64,000 bases of DNA from Flavobacterium hydrophilum (lineage in GTDB: Bacteria > Bacteroidota > Bacteroidia > Flavobacteriales > Flavobacteriaceae). Below the pieces are notes generated by a model. That model worked only from the letters and a program-made list of their open reading frames with translations. It made no database searches and was not told the origin of the DNA. Below are positions 9,885 to 17,959 of the stretch, in pieces. The stretch spans positions 62,001-126,000 of the forward strand of contig NZ_QJHL01000003.1 in assembly GCF_003202405.1 (NCBI RefSeq), in the 5' to 3' direction. Both the position numbers and the translations under genes were made by a program. Positions within the stretch are counted from its first letter, which is position 1; each line of letters begins with the position of its first letter.

Positions 9885-9954
9885 TTCTTTGGTTTTTGGC
9901 AAAGTTAAAAATTATTTACCTAAGAAAGAATTTGAATTATAAGTGTTTCGGAGT

Positions 9955-10701
9955 TTATTGTTGGTTATGAAACTCATTGAAACTCATCTTTTTTTCAAAA
10001 TAAGGTTTGTCTTTTACCGAAAGCAACTTCTTTTTCCATTGAGTTCCTTTTAGTGAAAACGAAATGGAATCAGAATAGGTTACAATTCCGGAATCTTCAT
10101 TGCTATCATCTCCGGGCTCAAATGAAACAGTTTTGCAATAAAAACTTTCAGGGTCATTTTCAGATGCATTGCTTACAAATTCAGTCCAGCTTCCCCAACC
10201 GCTATCTGACATCGATTGCCATTGATGAACAAGCTGTAAATCATGCTTTTTCAGATAAAACAAATAATTTTCATGTGTATATCCACAGGCCGGATACCCA
10301 AATCCAATTTGTATAAAAGATGAATTCTTACCTGAAGCATTACTCAAACCTGAAGAACCACCCCATTCAGCACCTTTTTCGTAATTGGTAATGGTGATTC
10401 TGGAAGAGGTGATTTTGGTTTTATTCTGATAAAAATCAAGTCGAAATTTAGAAGTTAGAATACTGTCTTTGTCTGCCTTCAGTTCTGTTAAATTTGCCAG
10501 AATATGAGTGAACTCGGCATTTTTTTCATTTGAAAGGAAAATGGTATCTGTTCGTAATGTATTTTCTTCTGCTTTTGTTTTATCAGTAACAGCAGGAAGT
10601 TCTGTTGTTTCAGCAGAATTTACATTTACAACCAGATTTTTTTTCTGTTCTTTTTGACAGCTTGCCAGAATCAATAAGATGAAAATATGTTTAAGATTCA
10701 T
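9955..10701 (-). CDS. Hypothetical lipoprotein
   Basis: A 248-residue lipoprotein of unknown family, with the signal MNLKHIFILLILASC (Cys15) and a polar mature region rich in charged and Thr/Ser residues. The start at the ATG at 10701 is preferred over a TTG at 10716. It begins about 18 bp after the stop of the SpmA/SpmB-type gene, so the two are probably co-transcribed. No domain is recognised. Four cysteines beyond the lipid Cys are scattered (for example PACGY and FYCKT). Confidence 0.7.
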   Translation of the reverse strand: MNLKHIFILLILASCQKEQKKNLVVNVNSAETTELPAVTDKTKAEENTLRTDTIFLSNEKNAEFTHILANLTELKADKDSILTSKFRLDFYQNKTKITSSRITITNYEKGAEWGGSSGLSNASGKNSSFIQIGFGYPACGYTHENYLFYLKKHDLQLVHQWQSMSDSGWGSWTEFVSNASENDPESFYCKTVSFEPGDDSNEDSGIVTYSDSISFSLKGTQWKKKLLSVKDKPYFEKKMSFNEFHNQQ

Positions 10702-10719
10702 ATTTAAAATCGTCAAATT

Positions 10720-12159
10720 TTAAAAAAACCACGTCGCCACAAAAATTGCCGTAATTACACAAATCAAATCTACCAAAAGCATCGTTCCCAAAGCATAACG
10801 GGTATTTTTAATATTTACCGAACCAAAGTAAACCGCAATAACATAAAAAGTACTTTCGGCACTGCACTGGAAAATACTGCTCAGTCTTGCCGTTAAGGAA
10901 TCGGCGCCAAAAGTATTCATCGAATCAATCAAAAATCCTCTTGATCCAGCAGAACTAAAAGGGCGAAGCATAGCAACCGGCAATGCGTTTGTGATTTCTT
11001 TGCTCACTCCCATATTCGAAAAGATAAATCCAATGGCATCGCTGATGATTTCGAATAAACCGCTGTTTCTGAATAATGAAATAGCAACCAGCATTCCCAA
11101 AACATAAGGGAAAATAGTAACACCGGTTTTAACACCGTTGTTGGCTCCCACTACAAATGTGTCAAAGACAGTAGTTTCAGCTTCCTTGAATTTTTTCTCG
11201 TGGATAAATGAAAAGATCAGAGTGAAAGCAATAATTGCAATTAATATTAATCCCGAAAGATTAGAAGTGAAATAGTTTTTTCCGATTAAATCTAAATGAT
11301 TCACATACATCAATAAACCAACAATAGCAGCAATCAAAGTCATTAAACCAATAAGCAGCGAAGCACTTTTAAAATTGATTTTTTGTTTTACACCTACAAT
11401 TAAGAAAGCAGCAATGGTTCCGATGAATGAAGTAATAATACAAGGCAGCATTACATCGGCAGGATTACTGGCATTTGCAGCAGCACGATACCCGATAATT
11501 GACGTTGCAATTAAAGTTAAACCTGAAGCGTGAAGACACATAAACATAATTTGTGCATCACTGGCTTTGTCTTTTTCGGGGTTTATCTCCTGTAAACTTT
11601 CCATGGCTTTTAGTCCGAATGGTGTTGCAGCGGAATCTAATCCGAGGAAGTTTGCGGCAAAATTCAAGGTCATGTAGGATATCGAAGGGTGGTTTTTAGG
11701 GATAGTTGGAAACACTTTTACAAATACCGGACTTAGTACTTTTGCTAAATTCCCGGAAGCTCCGGAAACAATCAAAAGCTCCATCAACCCGCAGAAGAAT
11801 GCCAGATAAGCAATCAACGGAAGTATTAAATCAACCAGAGTGCTTTTACATGTTGGTAATAAACCATCTGATTTTTGAAGACCGCTGTAGATTTTTACGG
11901 TTTTGTTTTTGTAAACATAAGTAGTATCGGAATTTAACGTGTCACGATTGACAATCATGGTCTGTTCCGGTGCATTTTTAATGCTGTCTTTGATGAAAGC
12001 GGGTAGTTGTTCAACGTATTTTTCTGAAACCAAAATCGGGTCATCTTTCTTTCCATTTAAAACAGAATCAATAGTATACGTATTGGCGGTAAATAAACTC
12101 ACCACAATAAACACAATCGAAGAGATAAAAATCGTTAACCAAAATCTGCTTAATACCAT
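10720..12159 (-). CDS. Fused SpmA/SpmB-type nucleoside-recognition (Gate domain) membrane protein
   Basis: A 479-residue polytopic membrane protein with two Gate (nucleoside recognition) domains. The N-terminal half carries NFAANFLGLDSAATPFGLKAM, typical of SpmA, and the C-terminal half carries MLRPFSSAGSRGFLIDSM and QCSAESTFYVIAVYFG, typical of SpmB. In spore formers SpmA and SpmB are separate proteins needed for spore-core dehydration; in Bacteroidota a fused form exists although they do not sporulate, and the substrate is unknown. An extracytoplasmic loop of about 80 residues follows the first membrane helix. It probably forms a unit with the lipoprotein gene downstream. Confidence 0.85.
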   Translation of the reverse strand: MVLSRFWLTIFISSIVFIVVSLFTANTYTIDSVLNGKKDDPILVSEKYVEQLPAFIKDSIKNAPEQTMIVNRDTLNSDTTYVYKNKTVKIYSGLQKSDGLLPTCKSTLVDLILPLIAYLAFFCGLMELLIVSGASGNLAKVLSPVFVKVFPTIPKNHPSISYMTLNFAANFLGLDSAATPFGLKAMESLQEINPEKDKASDAQIMFMCLHASGLTLIATSIIGYRAAANASNPADVMLPCIITSFIGTIAAFLIVGVKQKINFKSASLLIGLMTLIAAIVGLLMYVNHLDLIGKNYFTSNLSGLILIAIIAFTLIFSFIHEKKFKEAETTVFDTFVVGANNGVKTGVTIFPYVLGMLVAISLFRNSGLFEIISDAIGFIFSNMGVSKEITNALPVAMLRPFSSAGSRGFLIDSMNTFGADSLTARLSSIFQCSAESTFYVIAVYFGSVNIKNTRYALGTMLLVDLICVITAIFVATWFF

Positions 12160-12262
12160 AATTGTAATTTTTTGTAAATGTAATAAATCAATTGCAATGA
12201 CAATTACAAAAGTAAATTTCGTGGTTTAAAGCGAAATTAATGTGGTTTGATTTTTTTAATTT

Positions 12263-13339
12263 TCATTCGATAATAACTTTAGTTTCCAGATAATTTTCAA
12301 AAGATTTAATTCCTTCAAAAAGAACTGCTTTTTTATGACTTTCAGTTTCATTAAAAAAGTCTGTTTCGATTTTGGTATGATCTTTTTTAACAGTTCTTTT
12401 CCAGGTTCCGATGACTTTTCCATTTTCAAGAATAACGGGTTTAAAGATTCCGTTTTTGGTAAAAGCTTTCGGTTGATGTTCCGGTAAAATAGAAACTTCC
12501 CGGGTTTTATACGAAATTAGAATCTCATCAAAAGCAGCAATAAAATGTACGCTTTCATCGAATTTATTGTCAACAGCATATTCTTTTCCAAACCAATATA
12601 CTTGATTATCAACAGTAAAATGATTTAATTGCAACTCTATTGCATTGATGATGTTTTTACAAATTGTAACCGGAAAACCTGACCACCACGAAAAATCAAG
12701 AAGTGTTGCCGGGCCGTGACTTTCAAAATAACGTTTGGCTAATTTTGCCAGACCTTCTTCTTTTGTCAGTTTGGATTGAGGTTTTGGAACCCTTTCTTCC
12801 AATAACGAATATGTCATTTGTTTGCCTTTCATTTTGCCATTGCAGACTAAGCCATCTAATTCTGCATACATCATGATCAGAACAGGACTTAATTTATAAT
12901 CGCCCGAAAACTTTTTGACATTAAGTTCCTGTATGATTTCTTCACGTGTTAAATGATTGTTCCCGGCCAGTATTTTTTCTATTGCTGAGTTGATCTTGTC
13001 AAATTCCTTTTCGTCACAGCCATACTTTTTCGTTTCGGCAAGAATAATGCGTTTCACCTGCGGTCCGGAAACATCGAGCATCCAGTAAATATCTTCCGAC
13101 GAAACTAAATGCCAGGTTGGCCGCAAAATATGAGTCCGGATTATTTTTCCGGAATTAATAGCTTCTTCAATTTCTCTTTCAGTGGAATCACAGCGGGAAC
13201 CAATTGTCCATTTCGCCATTGCGTAATCCTGAGCCTGCATCGCACCTAGATGTTTTACAATTTCTTCAGGCGAATTATGACTTGTTTTATCAAGTTTTTG
13301 AGCGACCAAACGATGATTTGAAATTTCGTGATGTGTCAT
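12263..13339 (-). CDS. AlkZ-like winged-helix DNA-binding protein (HTH_42 family)
   Basis: A 358-residue protein matching the winged-helix DNA-binding domain family (HTH_42), whose studied members AlkZ and YcaQ are DNA glycosylases acting on crosslinks. The N-terminal LGAMQAQDYAMAKW contains the Q-A-Q-D segment at the place of the catalytic Gln-x-Gln/Asp motif, and TWHLVSSEDIYWML and PGPATLLDFSWWSG-like stretches follow (SHGPATLLDFSWWSG). It is next to an exonuclease and an alkyltransferase gene, which fits a DNA-repair cluster. The glycosylase activity is an inference from the family. Confidence 0.78.
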   Translation of the reverse strand: MTHHEISNHRLVAQKLDKTSHNSPEEIVKHLGAMQAQDYAMAKWTIGSRCDSTEREIEEAINSGKIIRTHILRPTWHLVSSEDIYWMLDVSGPQVKRIILAETKKYGCDEKEFDKINSAIEKILAGNNHLTREEIIQELNVKKFSGDYKLSPVLIMMYAELDGLVCNGKMKGKQMTYSLLEERVPKPQSKLTKEEGLAKLAKRYFESHGPATLLDFSWWSGFPVTICKNIINAIELQLNHFTVDNQVYWFGKEYAVDNKFDESVHFIAAFDEILISYKTREVSILPEHQPKAFTKNGIFKPVILENGKVIGTWKRTVKKDHTKIETDFFNETESHKKAVLFEGIKSFENYLETKVIIE

Positions 13340-13350
13340 CTTTTACTATT

Positions 13351-13382
13351 TTAAACCATATAAGTATGTAAGTTCATTTAAA
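13351..13382 (-). repeat. Dispersed intergenic repeat, TTATATAAGTTCATTT family, copy 1
   Basis: TTAAACCATATAAGTATGTA followed by AGTTCATTTAAA lies just upstream of the AlkZ-like gene. Closely related copies occur at 14749-14775 and, inverted, at 55143-55174. A CTTTGCG-type stretch follows. Confidence 0.6.
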
Positions 13383-13426
13383 ACTTTGCGACTCTGAACC
13401 TTTGAATCTTTGCACCTCAGAAAAAA

Positions 13427-14140
13427 CTATACATGAATAATTTCCTCCTCAATGAGTAAATCTTCAAGGCGCAAGCGAAGAAAAATCTGTGCTACGGCAA
13501 TGGTATCTTTTTCACAATACGTTACAATTCGGTCAATATCTTTTTCGACATAAAAAACGTGAGCAACCTGACTTCCGTCGATATCGCCTTTTGGAGAAGG
13601 AACTCCGAGAATTTTAGTCAGTAATTTTAAAGATGTAAAATGCTTGTAATCTCCAAATTTCCATAATTCCAACGTATCCAGATGTGGAATTTCCCATGGC
13701 TTTTTGCCGAATAAATTCAGTTTGTCCGGAATGGCAATTTGGTTGATAATCATTCGGCGGGCGAGAAACGGAATATCAAATTCCTTAGCATTATGCCCAC
13801 ACAAAAGATGTTGAGGCTGATTGAAATGATTGCTCAGCAGATTATTAAAATCACGCAGAATCTTTTTCTCTTCTCCGAAGAACGAAGTAACCCTAAAATT
13901 CCGAATATCTCCTTTGATTGTAAAATACCCAACCGAAATACAAATTATCTTTCCGAACTCTGCCCAGATTCCGGCACGATCGTAAAATTCTTCGGGTGTA
14001 AACTCTTCTTTTCGCTGATATTGCGTTTTCAAATCCCAAAGTGACTTCATTTCTGCATCGAGCAAATTGAAATTTTCTTCTTCCGGAACGGTTTCAATAT
14101 CAAGGAATAAAATGTTGTTGAGGTTTATTTTTTCAATCAT
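13427..14140 (-). CDS. Predicted 3'-5' exonuclease (PolB-like, DEDD superfamily)
   Basis: A 237-residue RNase H-fold nuclease. The three exonuclease motifs are visible: ExoI FLDIETVP near residue 14, ExoII GHNAKEFDIPFLARR near residue 115 and ExoIII YCEKDTIAVAQIFLR near residue 210, a DEDDy arrangement with a Tyr four residues before the last Asp. It resembles the family of stand-alone predicted 3'-5' exonucleases related to the PolB proofreading domain. It sits between two other probable DNA-repair genes (AlkZ-like and Ogt). Its leader is one of the TCTAA-repeat leaders. Confidence 0.85.
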   Translation of the reverse strand: MIEKINLNNILFLDIETVPEEENFNLLDAEMKSLWDLKTQYQRKEEFTPEEFYDRAGIWAEFGKIICISVGYFTIKGDIRNFRVTSFFGEEKKILRDFNNLLSNHFNQPQHLLCGHNAKEFDIPFLARRMIINQIAIPDKLNLFGKKPWEIPHLDTLELWKFGDYKHFTSLKLLTKILGVPSPKGDIDGSQVAHVFYVEKDIDRIVTYCEKDTIAVAQIFLRLRLEDLLIEEEIIHV

Positions 14141-14151
14141 TTTTTTGGAGA

Positions 14152-14197
14152 CTTCTTAGATATTTAGATTGTTAGACTTACTTAGATTTTTTACAAA
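14152..14197 (-). repeat. TCTAA-unit leader upstream of the exonuclease gene
   Basis: On the minus strand the leader reads as spaced TCTAA units ending just before the ATG. The 16-mer AAGTCTAACAATCTAA (14164-14179, minus) recurs exactly at 43169-43184 in front of another gene. Confidence 0.7.
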
Positions 14198-14229
14198 TAT
14201 GCGTAAAATTCTTACGATATAAAAAAGTG

Positions 14230-14706
14230 CTAGAATAAACTTTGCTGTGCAGTTGGGCTTTCATGTTCCAAAAGCCATTTTTTGCGGGATAATCCGCCGG
14301 CGTATCCGGTTAAGGATCCGTTTGTTCCGATAACGCGATGACATGGCACTACAATCCAAAGCGGATTTTTACCATTTGCAGATGCTACAGCCCGAATCGC
14401 TTTTACATCTCCAAGCTTTTTAGTCTGATCCATGTAGCTTACCGTTTTTCCATATGGAATTTCGAGTAAGGCTTTCCAGACTTTCTGCTGAAATTCAGTT
14501 CCTTGTGGATTAAGTTTTAATTCGAAATCGGTTCTTTTACCTTCGAAATATTCATTGAGCTGAAAAACTGCCTCTTGTAAAACTTCGGGAATAGTTTCTG
14601 AAACTTCGTTTGTACCAACATCTGAGACGGAAATTACCGAAATACCATTTTCATCTCCAATGATTTTGGTGATTCCCAGAGGCGAATTGATGTAAACTGT
14701 TTCCAT
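14230..14706 (-). CDS. ogt: Methylated-DNA--protein-cysteine methyltransferase
   Basis: A 158-residue suicide enzyme that takes alkyl groups from O6-alkylguanine onto its own cysteine. The active-site motif IVVPCHRVIG near residue 125 and the downstream YAGGLSRKKWLLEHE are canonical, as is the helix-turn-helix with the arginine finger (AIRAVASANGKNP). The first in-frame ATG at 14751 would add 15 unusual residues that overlap a repeat; METVYINSPLG at 14706 is the natural start. It belongs to a DNA-repair-like cluster. Confidence 0.92.
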   Translation of the reverse strand: METVYINSPLGITKIIGDENGISVISVSDVGTNEVSETIPEVLQEAVFQLNEYFEGKRTDFELKLNPQGTEFQQKVWKALLEIPYGKTVSYMDQTKKLGDVKAIRAVASANGKNPLWIVVPCHRVIGTNGSLTGYAGGLSRKKWLLEHESPTAQQSLF

Positions 14707-14748
14707 AAATTTTGGTTTAATCACAAAGTTCGCAAATATTTTTTGAAA

Positions 14749-14775
14749 CATATAAGTTATATAAGTTCATTTAAA
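14749..14775 (+). repeat. Dispersed intergenic repeat, TTATATAAGTTCATTT family, copy 2
   Basis: CATATAAGTTATATAAGTTC and then ATTTAAA, shared with 13351-13382 and inverted at 55143-55174. A fragment TGTCAAGCTGAGTGAAGT follows at about 14791, which resembles another common bacterial intergenic repeat. Confidence 0.65.
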
Positions 14776-14814
14776 TTTGTCTCACATAACTGTCAAGCTG
14801 AGTGAAGTAAGTCT

Positions 14815-15630
14815 TTAATAATTTTCTAATTGAAATTGATAGTTTAGATTGTTTTCAATTTTATCACTTGAAATAACTTTTCTGATGTTTGATTTTTCAG
14901 CACTAAACTTCGGCAAAATCAGGTTTTGCTCTTTTGCTTTTTGCGTATAATACTCCTCTCTTGTTGGATGAAAAGGCGCAACGGCATTAAAAACTTCATT
15001 CCATTTGGATTGGTTTAAGATTTCTTCAATGATGCTGATGCAATCGTTTTGATGAATCAGATTTACGGGTGCATCGGCATTTTCAAGGTTTTCTTTTCCG
15101 GCTAAGAATTTCACGGGATGACGGTCTTCACCAATTAATCCGCCGAAACGTAAAATTGTAGTTTCGAAGTTTTCATTTTTTTGAAGAATGTTTTCGGCTA
15201 AAAGCAATTGTTTTCCGCTTTCTGTTTCCGGATTTGGATTTGTTTCTTGCGTGATTAAATCATTTTGATCTCCATAAACAGATGTTGAACTCACAAAAAG
15301 CACTTTTTTAACGGAAGATTTTTCTATAAACGGAATCAGATTTTGGATTTTTTCGACAAAAGTTTTCTTTTCAGAATCCGGATTGACAGCTCTCAGTTTT
15401 GGCGGAATATCGATAATTAAGATTTCGCTTTCCGCTAAAAAATCAATGATGCTTTCAGAGACACTTTCGCTTTCAAGTGCAACCAAAAACGGATTTACCC
15501 CCGTATCTTTTAAAATAGGAAGTTTATTTTCTGAAGTTGTGGATCCGTTTACTGAATTTCCTTTTTCGATTAGTCTTTTTGCCAGCGGGAGCCCTAACCA
15601 GCCACAGCCTAATATGCTTATTTTTGTCAT
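14815..15630 (-). CDS. YeeZ-like NAD(P)-dependent epimerase/dehydratase (extended SDR)
   Basis: A 271-residue Rossmann-fold protein with the N-terminal dinucleotide motif GCGWLGLPLAKRLIEKG and the SSTSVYGDQ motif with its active-site Ser/Tyr. It matches the YeeZ type of atypical short-chain dehydrogenase. The substrate is unknown. It is separated from the neighbour upstream by a spacer with inverted-repeat ends (15665-15772). Catalytic Lys placement is not obvious, as in other atypical members. Confidence 0.75.
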   Translation of the reverse strand: MTKISILGCGWLGLPLAKRLIEKGNSVNGSTTSENKLPILKDTGVNPFLVALESESVSESIIDFLAESEILIIDIPPKLRAVNPDSEKKTFVEKIQNLIPFIEKSSVKKVLFVSSTSVYGDQNDLITQETNPNPETESGKQLLLAENILQKNENFETTILRFGGLIGEDRHPVKFLAGKENLENADAPVNLIHQNDCISIIEEILNQSKWNEVFNAVAPFHPTREEYYTQKAKEQNLILPKFSAEKSNIRKVISSDKIENNLNYQFQLENY

Positions 15631-15664
15631 TTTTTAAGATTCAGAATAGAAAAGCTTTTCTCTC

Positions 15665-15772
15665 TCACGCAGATTTACTTCGCCAGTTCGCTATCGCTCG
15701 GGTGGCAGATTTAGCAGATTGGTTTTAAAATAATCTGCGAAAATTTGTTTAAATCCTTTTAAATCTGCGTGA
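15665..15772. repeat. Intergenic repeat with 12-bp inverted ends
   Basis: TCACGCAGATTT at 15665-15676 is a perfect inverted match of AAATCTGCGTGA at 15761-15772. More partial copies (GCAGATTTAGCAGATT, AATCTGCG) lie between. A GC-richer stretch with GCCAGTTCGCTATCGCTCGG sits inside. No protein is encoded. It looks like a small non-autonomous or palindromic repeat. Confidence 0.65.
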
Positions 15773-15799
15773 AAAAAAAAATTTGCAAGGTTAAACAAT

Positions 15800-16249
15800 T
15801 TACAAAGTTAATGTAAAACAAACTTTGTCTTTTCCTTTTGCACCAATTCTGTTATAGAATTTTATAGCTCTTTCGTTAAACTGAGGAGTTCGCCACTGCA
15901 TGTTCACGCAGTTTTTCTCTTTTCCGATTTCTTTTAATGCATTGATCAACATCTCACCAATTCCAAAATTTCTGGCGCGTTCTTCCAAAAACAGGCAATC
16001 CATGTAAATGTAATCGCTAGCGCTCCAGGTGGAGTAAGAAAAAGTATAAGTTACATATCCTACAATTTCTGTCTCAGCAGCTACAACTAAGCAGAATAAA
16101 TTTGGACTCTCATTAAATAATTCTTTTTTTAAGCCTTCTTCTTTTCCTTTCGGATCATAATCAGCTTGCTCAAATTCGGCATGTTTTTGGCATAAAACGA
16201 CCAATTTGGGTAAATCGCCTATCTGGCATTTTCTTATTGAATATTCCAT
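15800..16249 (-). CDS. GNAT family N-acetyltransferase
   Basis: A 149-residue GNAT acetyltransferase. The acetyl-CoA loop is seen in LEERARNFGIGEMLINALKEIG and the C-terminal RAIKFYNRIGAKGKDKV motif is typical of the family. The acceptor is unknown. Its start overlaps the 3' end of the LysR gene by 16 bp, so the two are transcribed together and the acetyltransferase may be under the same control. Confidence 0.85.
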   Translation of the reverse strand: MEYSIRKCQIGDLPKLVVLCQKHAEFEQADYDPKGKEEGLKKELFNESPNLFCLVVAAETEIVGYVTYTFSYSTWSASDYIYMDCLFLEERARNFGIGEMLINALKEIGKEKNCVNMQWRTPQFNERAIKFYNRIGAKGKDKVCFTLTL

Positions 16250-17136
16250 TGAAGATTGATTTCTGTTTGCAGGAAGCTGATGAAATGATTGAAATAATCC
16301 GGATAATTTTCATTGGCTCTAGTAGCGATAAAGTGTTTTCTCTTTAAGCCATTTTTACCAACTTTAATTGCTTTGATCGGGCTTGATTTTAAATGTGGCT
16401 GAACGGCCCATTTTGCCATTGACATCACTCCCATGTCCGCTTTGACCATTTCCAGGGAAGCTTCTGTCAAAGGCATTGGCGTTATTTTCTTCGGACTTAC
16501 TTTGGCTGGAGCCAAAAGAAACTGATGAATGGTAACGGTTTCCATCGGAAGCGAATGGATAATCAGATGTTCATCGATAAAATCTTCTGCAACGACATAT
16601 TTTTTATCTGCCCAGGCATGATTTTCAGAAACAACCATCATAACTTCGTCCTGAAAAAGTTCGGTATATTTTATATTGCTGTCTTTAATCGGATCACTAA
16701 TAATAGCAATATCGATGGTATTTTCCAGAAGTTTCTGCAGCGGGATATGAGTCGCTTCGATCACAATTTTAAGTTCCACATTAGGATACAAAAGATGAAA
16801 CTGTTTCAAAACTGACGGAAGCCAGTGATAACTAGAAAAACATTCGGTACTGATCCTGATTTCGCCATGTTCTCCAAAAACCATTTTCTTGATCTGCGTT
16901 TCAGTTTCGGTTAGTTTGTCCAGGATTTCATTGGCGAGATCATAGATTTTTTCACCTGCTTTGGTCAGAATCAGTTTTTTGTTGGTTCTTAAAAAAATGG
17001 CTGTACCCAATTGATATTCTGCTTCTTTTAGCTGATGACTCAATGCTGATTGTGTCAGATGAAGTTTGTCGATAGCTTTGGTAATGCTTCCTTCTTCAAC
17101 AATTGCTTTTATCAATTTTAAGTGACGTATTTCCAT
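16234..17136 (-). CDS. LysR family transcriptional regulator
   Basis: A 300-residue LysR regulator with the N-terminal winged HTH (residues 1-60: SITKAIDKLHLTQSALSHQLKEAE) and a periplasmic-binding-like effector domain after residue 90. The HTH and the overall pattern are closest to MetR-like members, but that is a weak statement. It diverges from the rhodanese gene across a 134-bp spacer, and LysR regulators often control the divergent neighbour, so the rhodanese gene is the first candidate target. The GNAT gene follows in the same transcript. Confidence 0.88.
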   Translation of the reverse strand: MEIRHLKLIKAIVEEGSITKAIDKLHLTQSALSHQLKEAEYQLGTAIFLRTNKKLILTKAGEKIYDLANEILDKLTETETQIKKMVFGEHGEIRISTECFSSYHWLPSVLKQFHLLYPNVELKIVIEATHIPLQKLLENTIDIAIISDPIKDSNIKYTELFQDEVMMVVSENHAWADKKYVVAEDFIDEHLIIHSLPMETVTIHQFLLAPAKVSPKKITPMPLTEASLEMVKADMGVMSMAKWAVQPHLKSSPIKAIKVGKNGLKRKHFIATRANENYPDYFNHFISFLQTEINLQWNIQ

Positions 17137-17245
17137 TTTTCAGTGATTAATACACAAAGAAACAAAATTTTAGACTGGCTTTTGTATGAAAAAAAGTAAT
17201 GGGATTGATGAATTCTTTTCGTTTTTATGTGATGTAATGTTCTGC

Positions 17246-17253
17246 TAATTTTG
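17246..17253 (+). promoter_or_regulatory. Candidate -7 promoter element for the rhodanese gene
   Basis: TAATTTTG fits the Bacteroidota -7 consensus TAnnTTTG and ends 17 bp before the ATG. No clear -33 element was found, which is common for genes that need an activator. Confidence 0.4.
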
Positions 17254-17270
17254 AAAAAAAACAATAAACT

Positions 17271-17666
17271 ATGGAAAATCAGATTAAATTTTACGAAGAC
17301 AAATTAGCATTCGAAATGGATCCCTCAGATTTGTTTGATGCTTTAAATAATGGAGAAAAAATAATAGCACTTGATGCCAGAAAGCCTTTTGGGTTTGAAG
17401 CAGAACATATTCCGAATGCGATTAATATTCCGCATCGCGAAATGAATTTAGAAACCACACAGCATTTAGATAAAGCTATTTTATACGTAACCTATTGCGA
17501 CGGAATTGGATGCAATGCTTCGACAAAAGGGGCTTTAAATATGACGAGGTTAGGATTCAAAGTAAAAGAGTTAATTGGAGGACTGGAGTGGTGGAAATTT
17601 GACGGCTATGCAACTGAAGGAACAAAAGGCAATAAGGGCGGATTGAAAATTGAATGTGCCTGTTAA
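17271..17666 (+). CDS. Rhodanese-like domain protein
   Basis: A 131-residue single rhodanese domain: ALDARKPFGFEAEHIPNAINIPHREM in the N-terminal half and the active-site loop YVTYCDGIGCNASTKGA with a catalytic Cys near residue 85, then GFKVKELIGGLEWWK. It probably handles sulfur transfer or senses reactive sulfur; the substrate is unknown. It diverges from a LysR gene and ends at a terminator. Confidence 0.88.
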   Translation: MENQIKFYEDKLAFEMDPSDLFDALNNGEKIIALDARKPFGFEAEHIPNAINIPHREMNLETTQHLDKAILYVTYCDGIGCNASTKGALNMTRLGFKVKELIGGLEWWKFDGYATEGTKGNKGGLKIECAC

Positions 17667-17669
17667 ATG

Positions 17670-17705
17670 AAAAGGCAAACTTTATTAATTAAAGCTTGCC
17701 TTTTT
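17670..17705. terminator. Terminator between rhodanese gene and the small membrane ORF
   Basis: AAAGGCAA and CTTTA pair with TAAAG and TTGCCTTT, with one mismatch, followed by T. It lies between convergent genes. Confidence 0.7.
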
Positions 17706-17730
17706 ATATGTTTTTAAATTTAAATATTTA

Positions 17731-17949
17731 TTACGAGAAAATACTTTTACTATTTACCAGTTGACTAATTATTTCAACAATTACGATTATAATCACAATT
17801 AACATCCAGATAATATGGTTAATTGAATCATATAGTCTAAAATAATCTTTTTTTGAAAATTTATCATTTTTAGAATCTAACGACCTAAATATCATAAACA
17901 CCAAAACAATAAGAAGAAGAAATAAAGTTGTTAAATCAGGACCTTTCAA
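17731..17949 (-). CDS. Small two-helix membrane protein, hypothetical
   Basis: A 72-residue protein with two hydrophobic helices (LFLLLIVLVFMIF and IIWMLIVIIIVIVEII) joined by a charged linker. It starts at a TTG 10 bp after the M28 peptidase stop; no ATG gives both helices. The position suggests translational coupling with the peptidase gene. The family is not recognised, and the start codon is uncertain. Confidence 0.5.
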   Translation of the reverse strand: MKGPDLTTLFLLLIVLVFMIFRSLDSKNDKFSKKDYFRLYDSINHIIWMLIVIIIVIVEIISQLVNSKSIFS

Positions 17950-17959
17950 AATATATTCT

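Noticed and set aside
9885..9902. TTG start for fumarase at 9902
   Set aside because: An ATG six codons later gives the usual family start.
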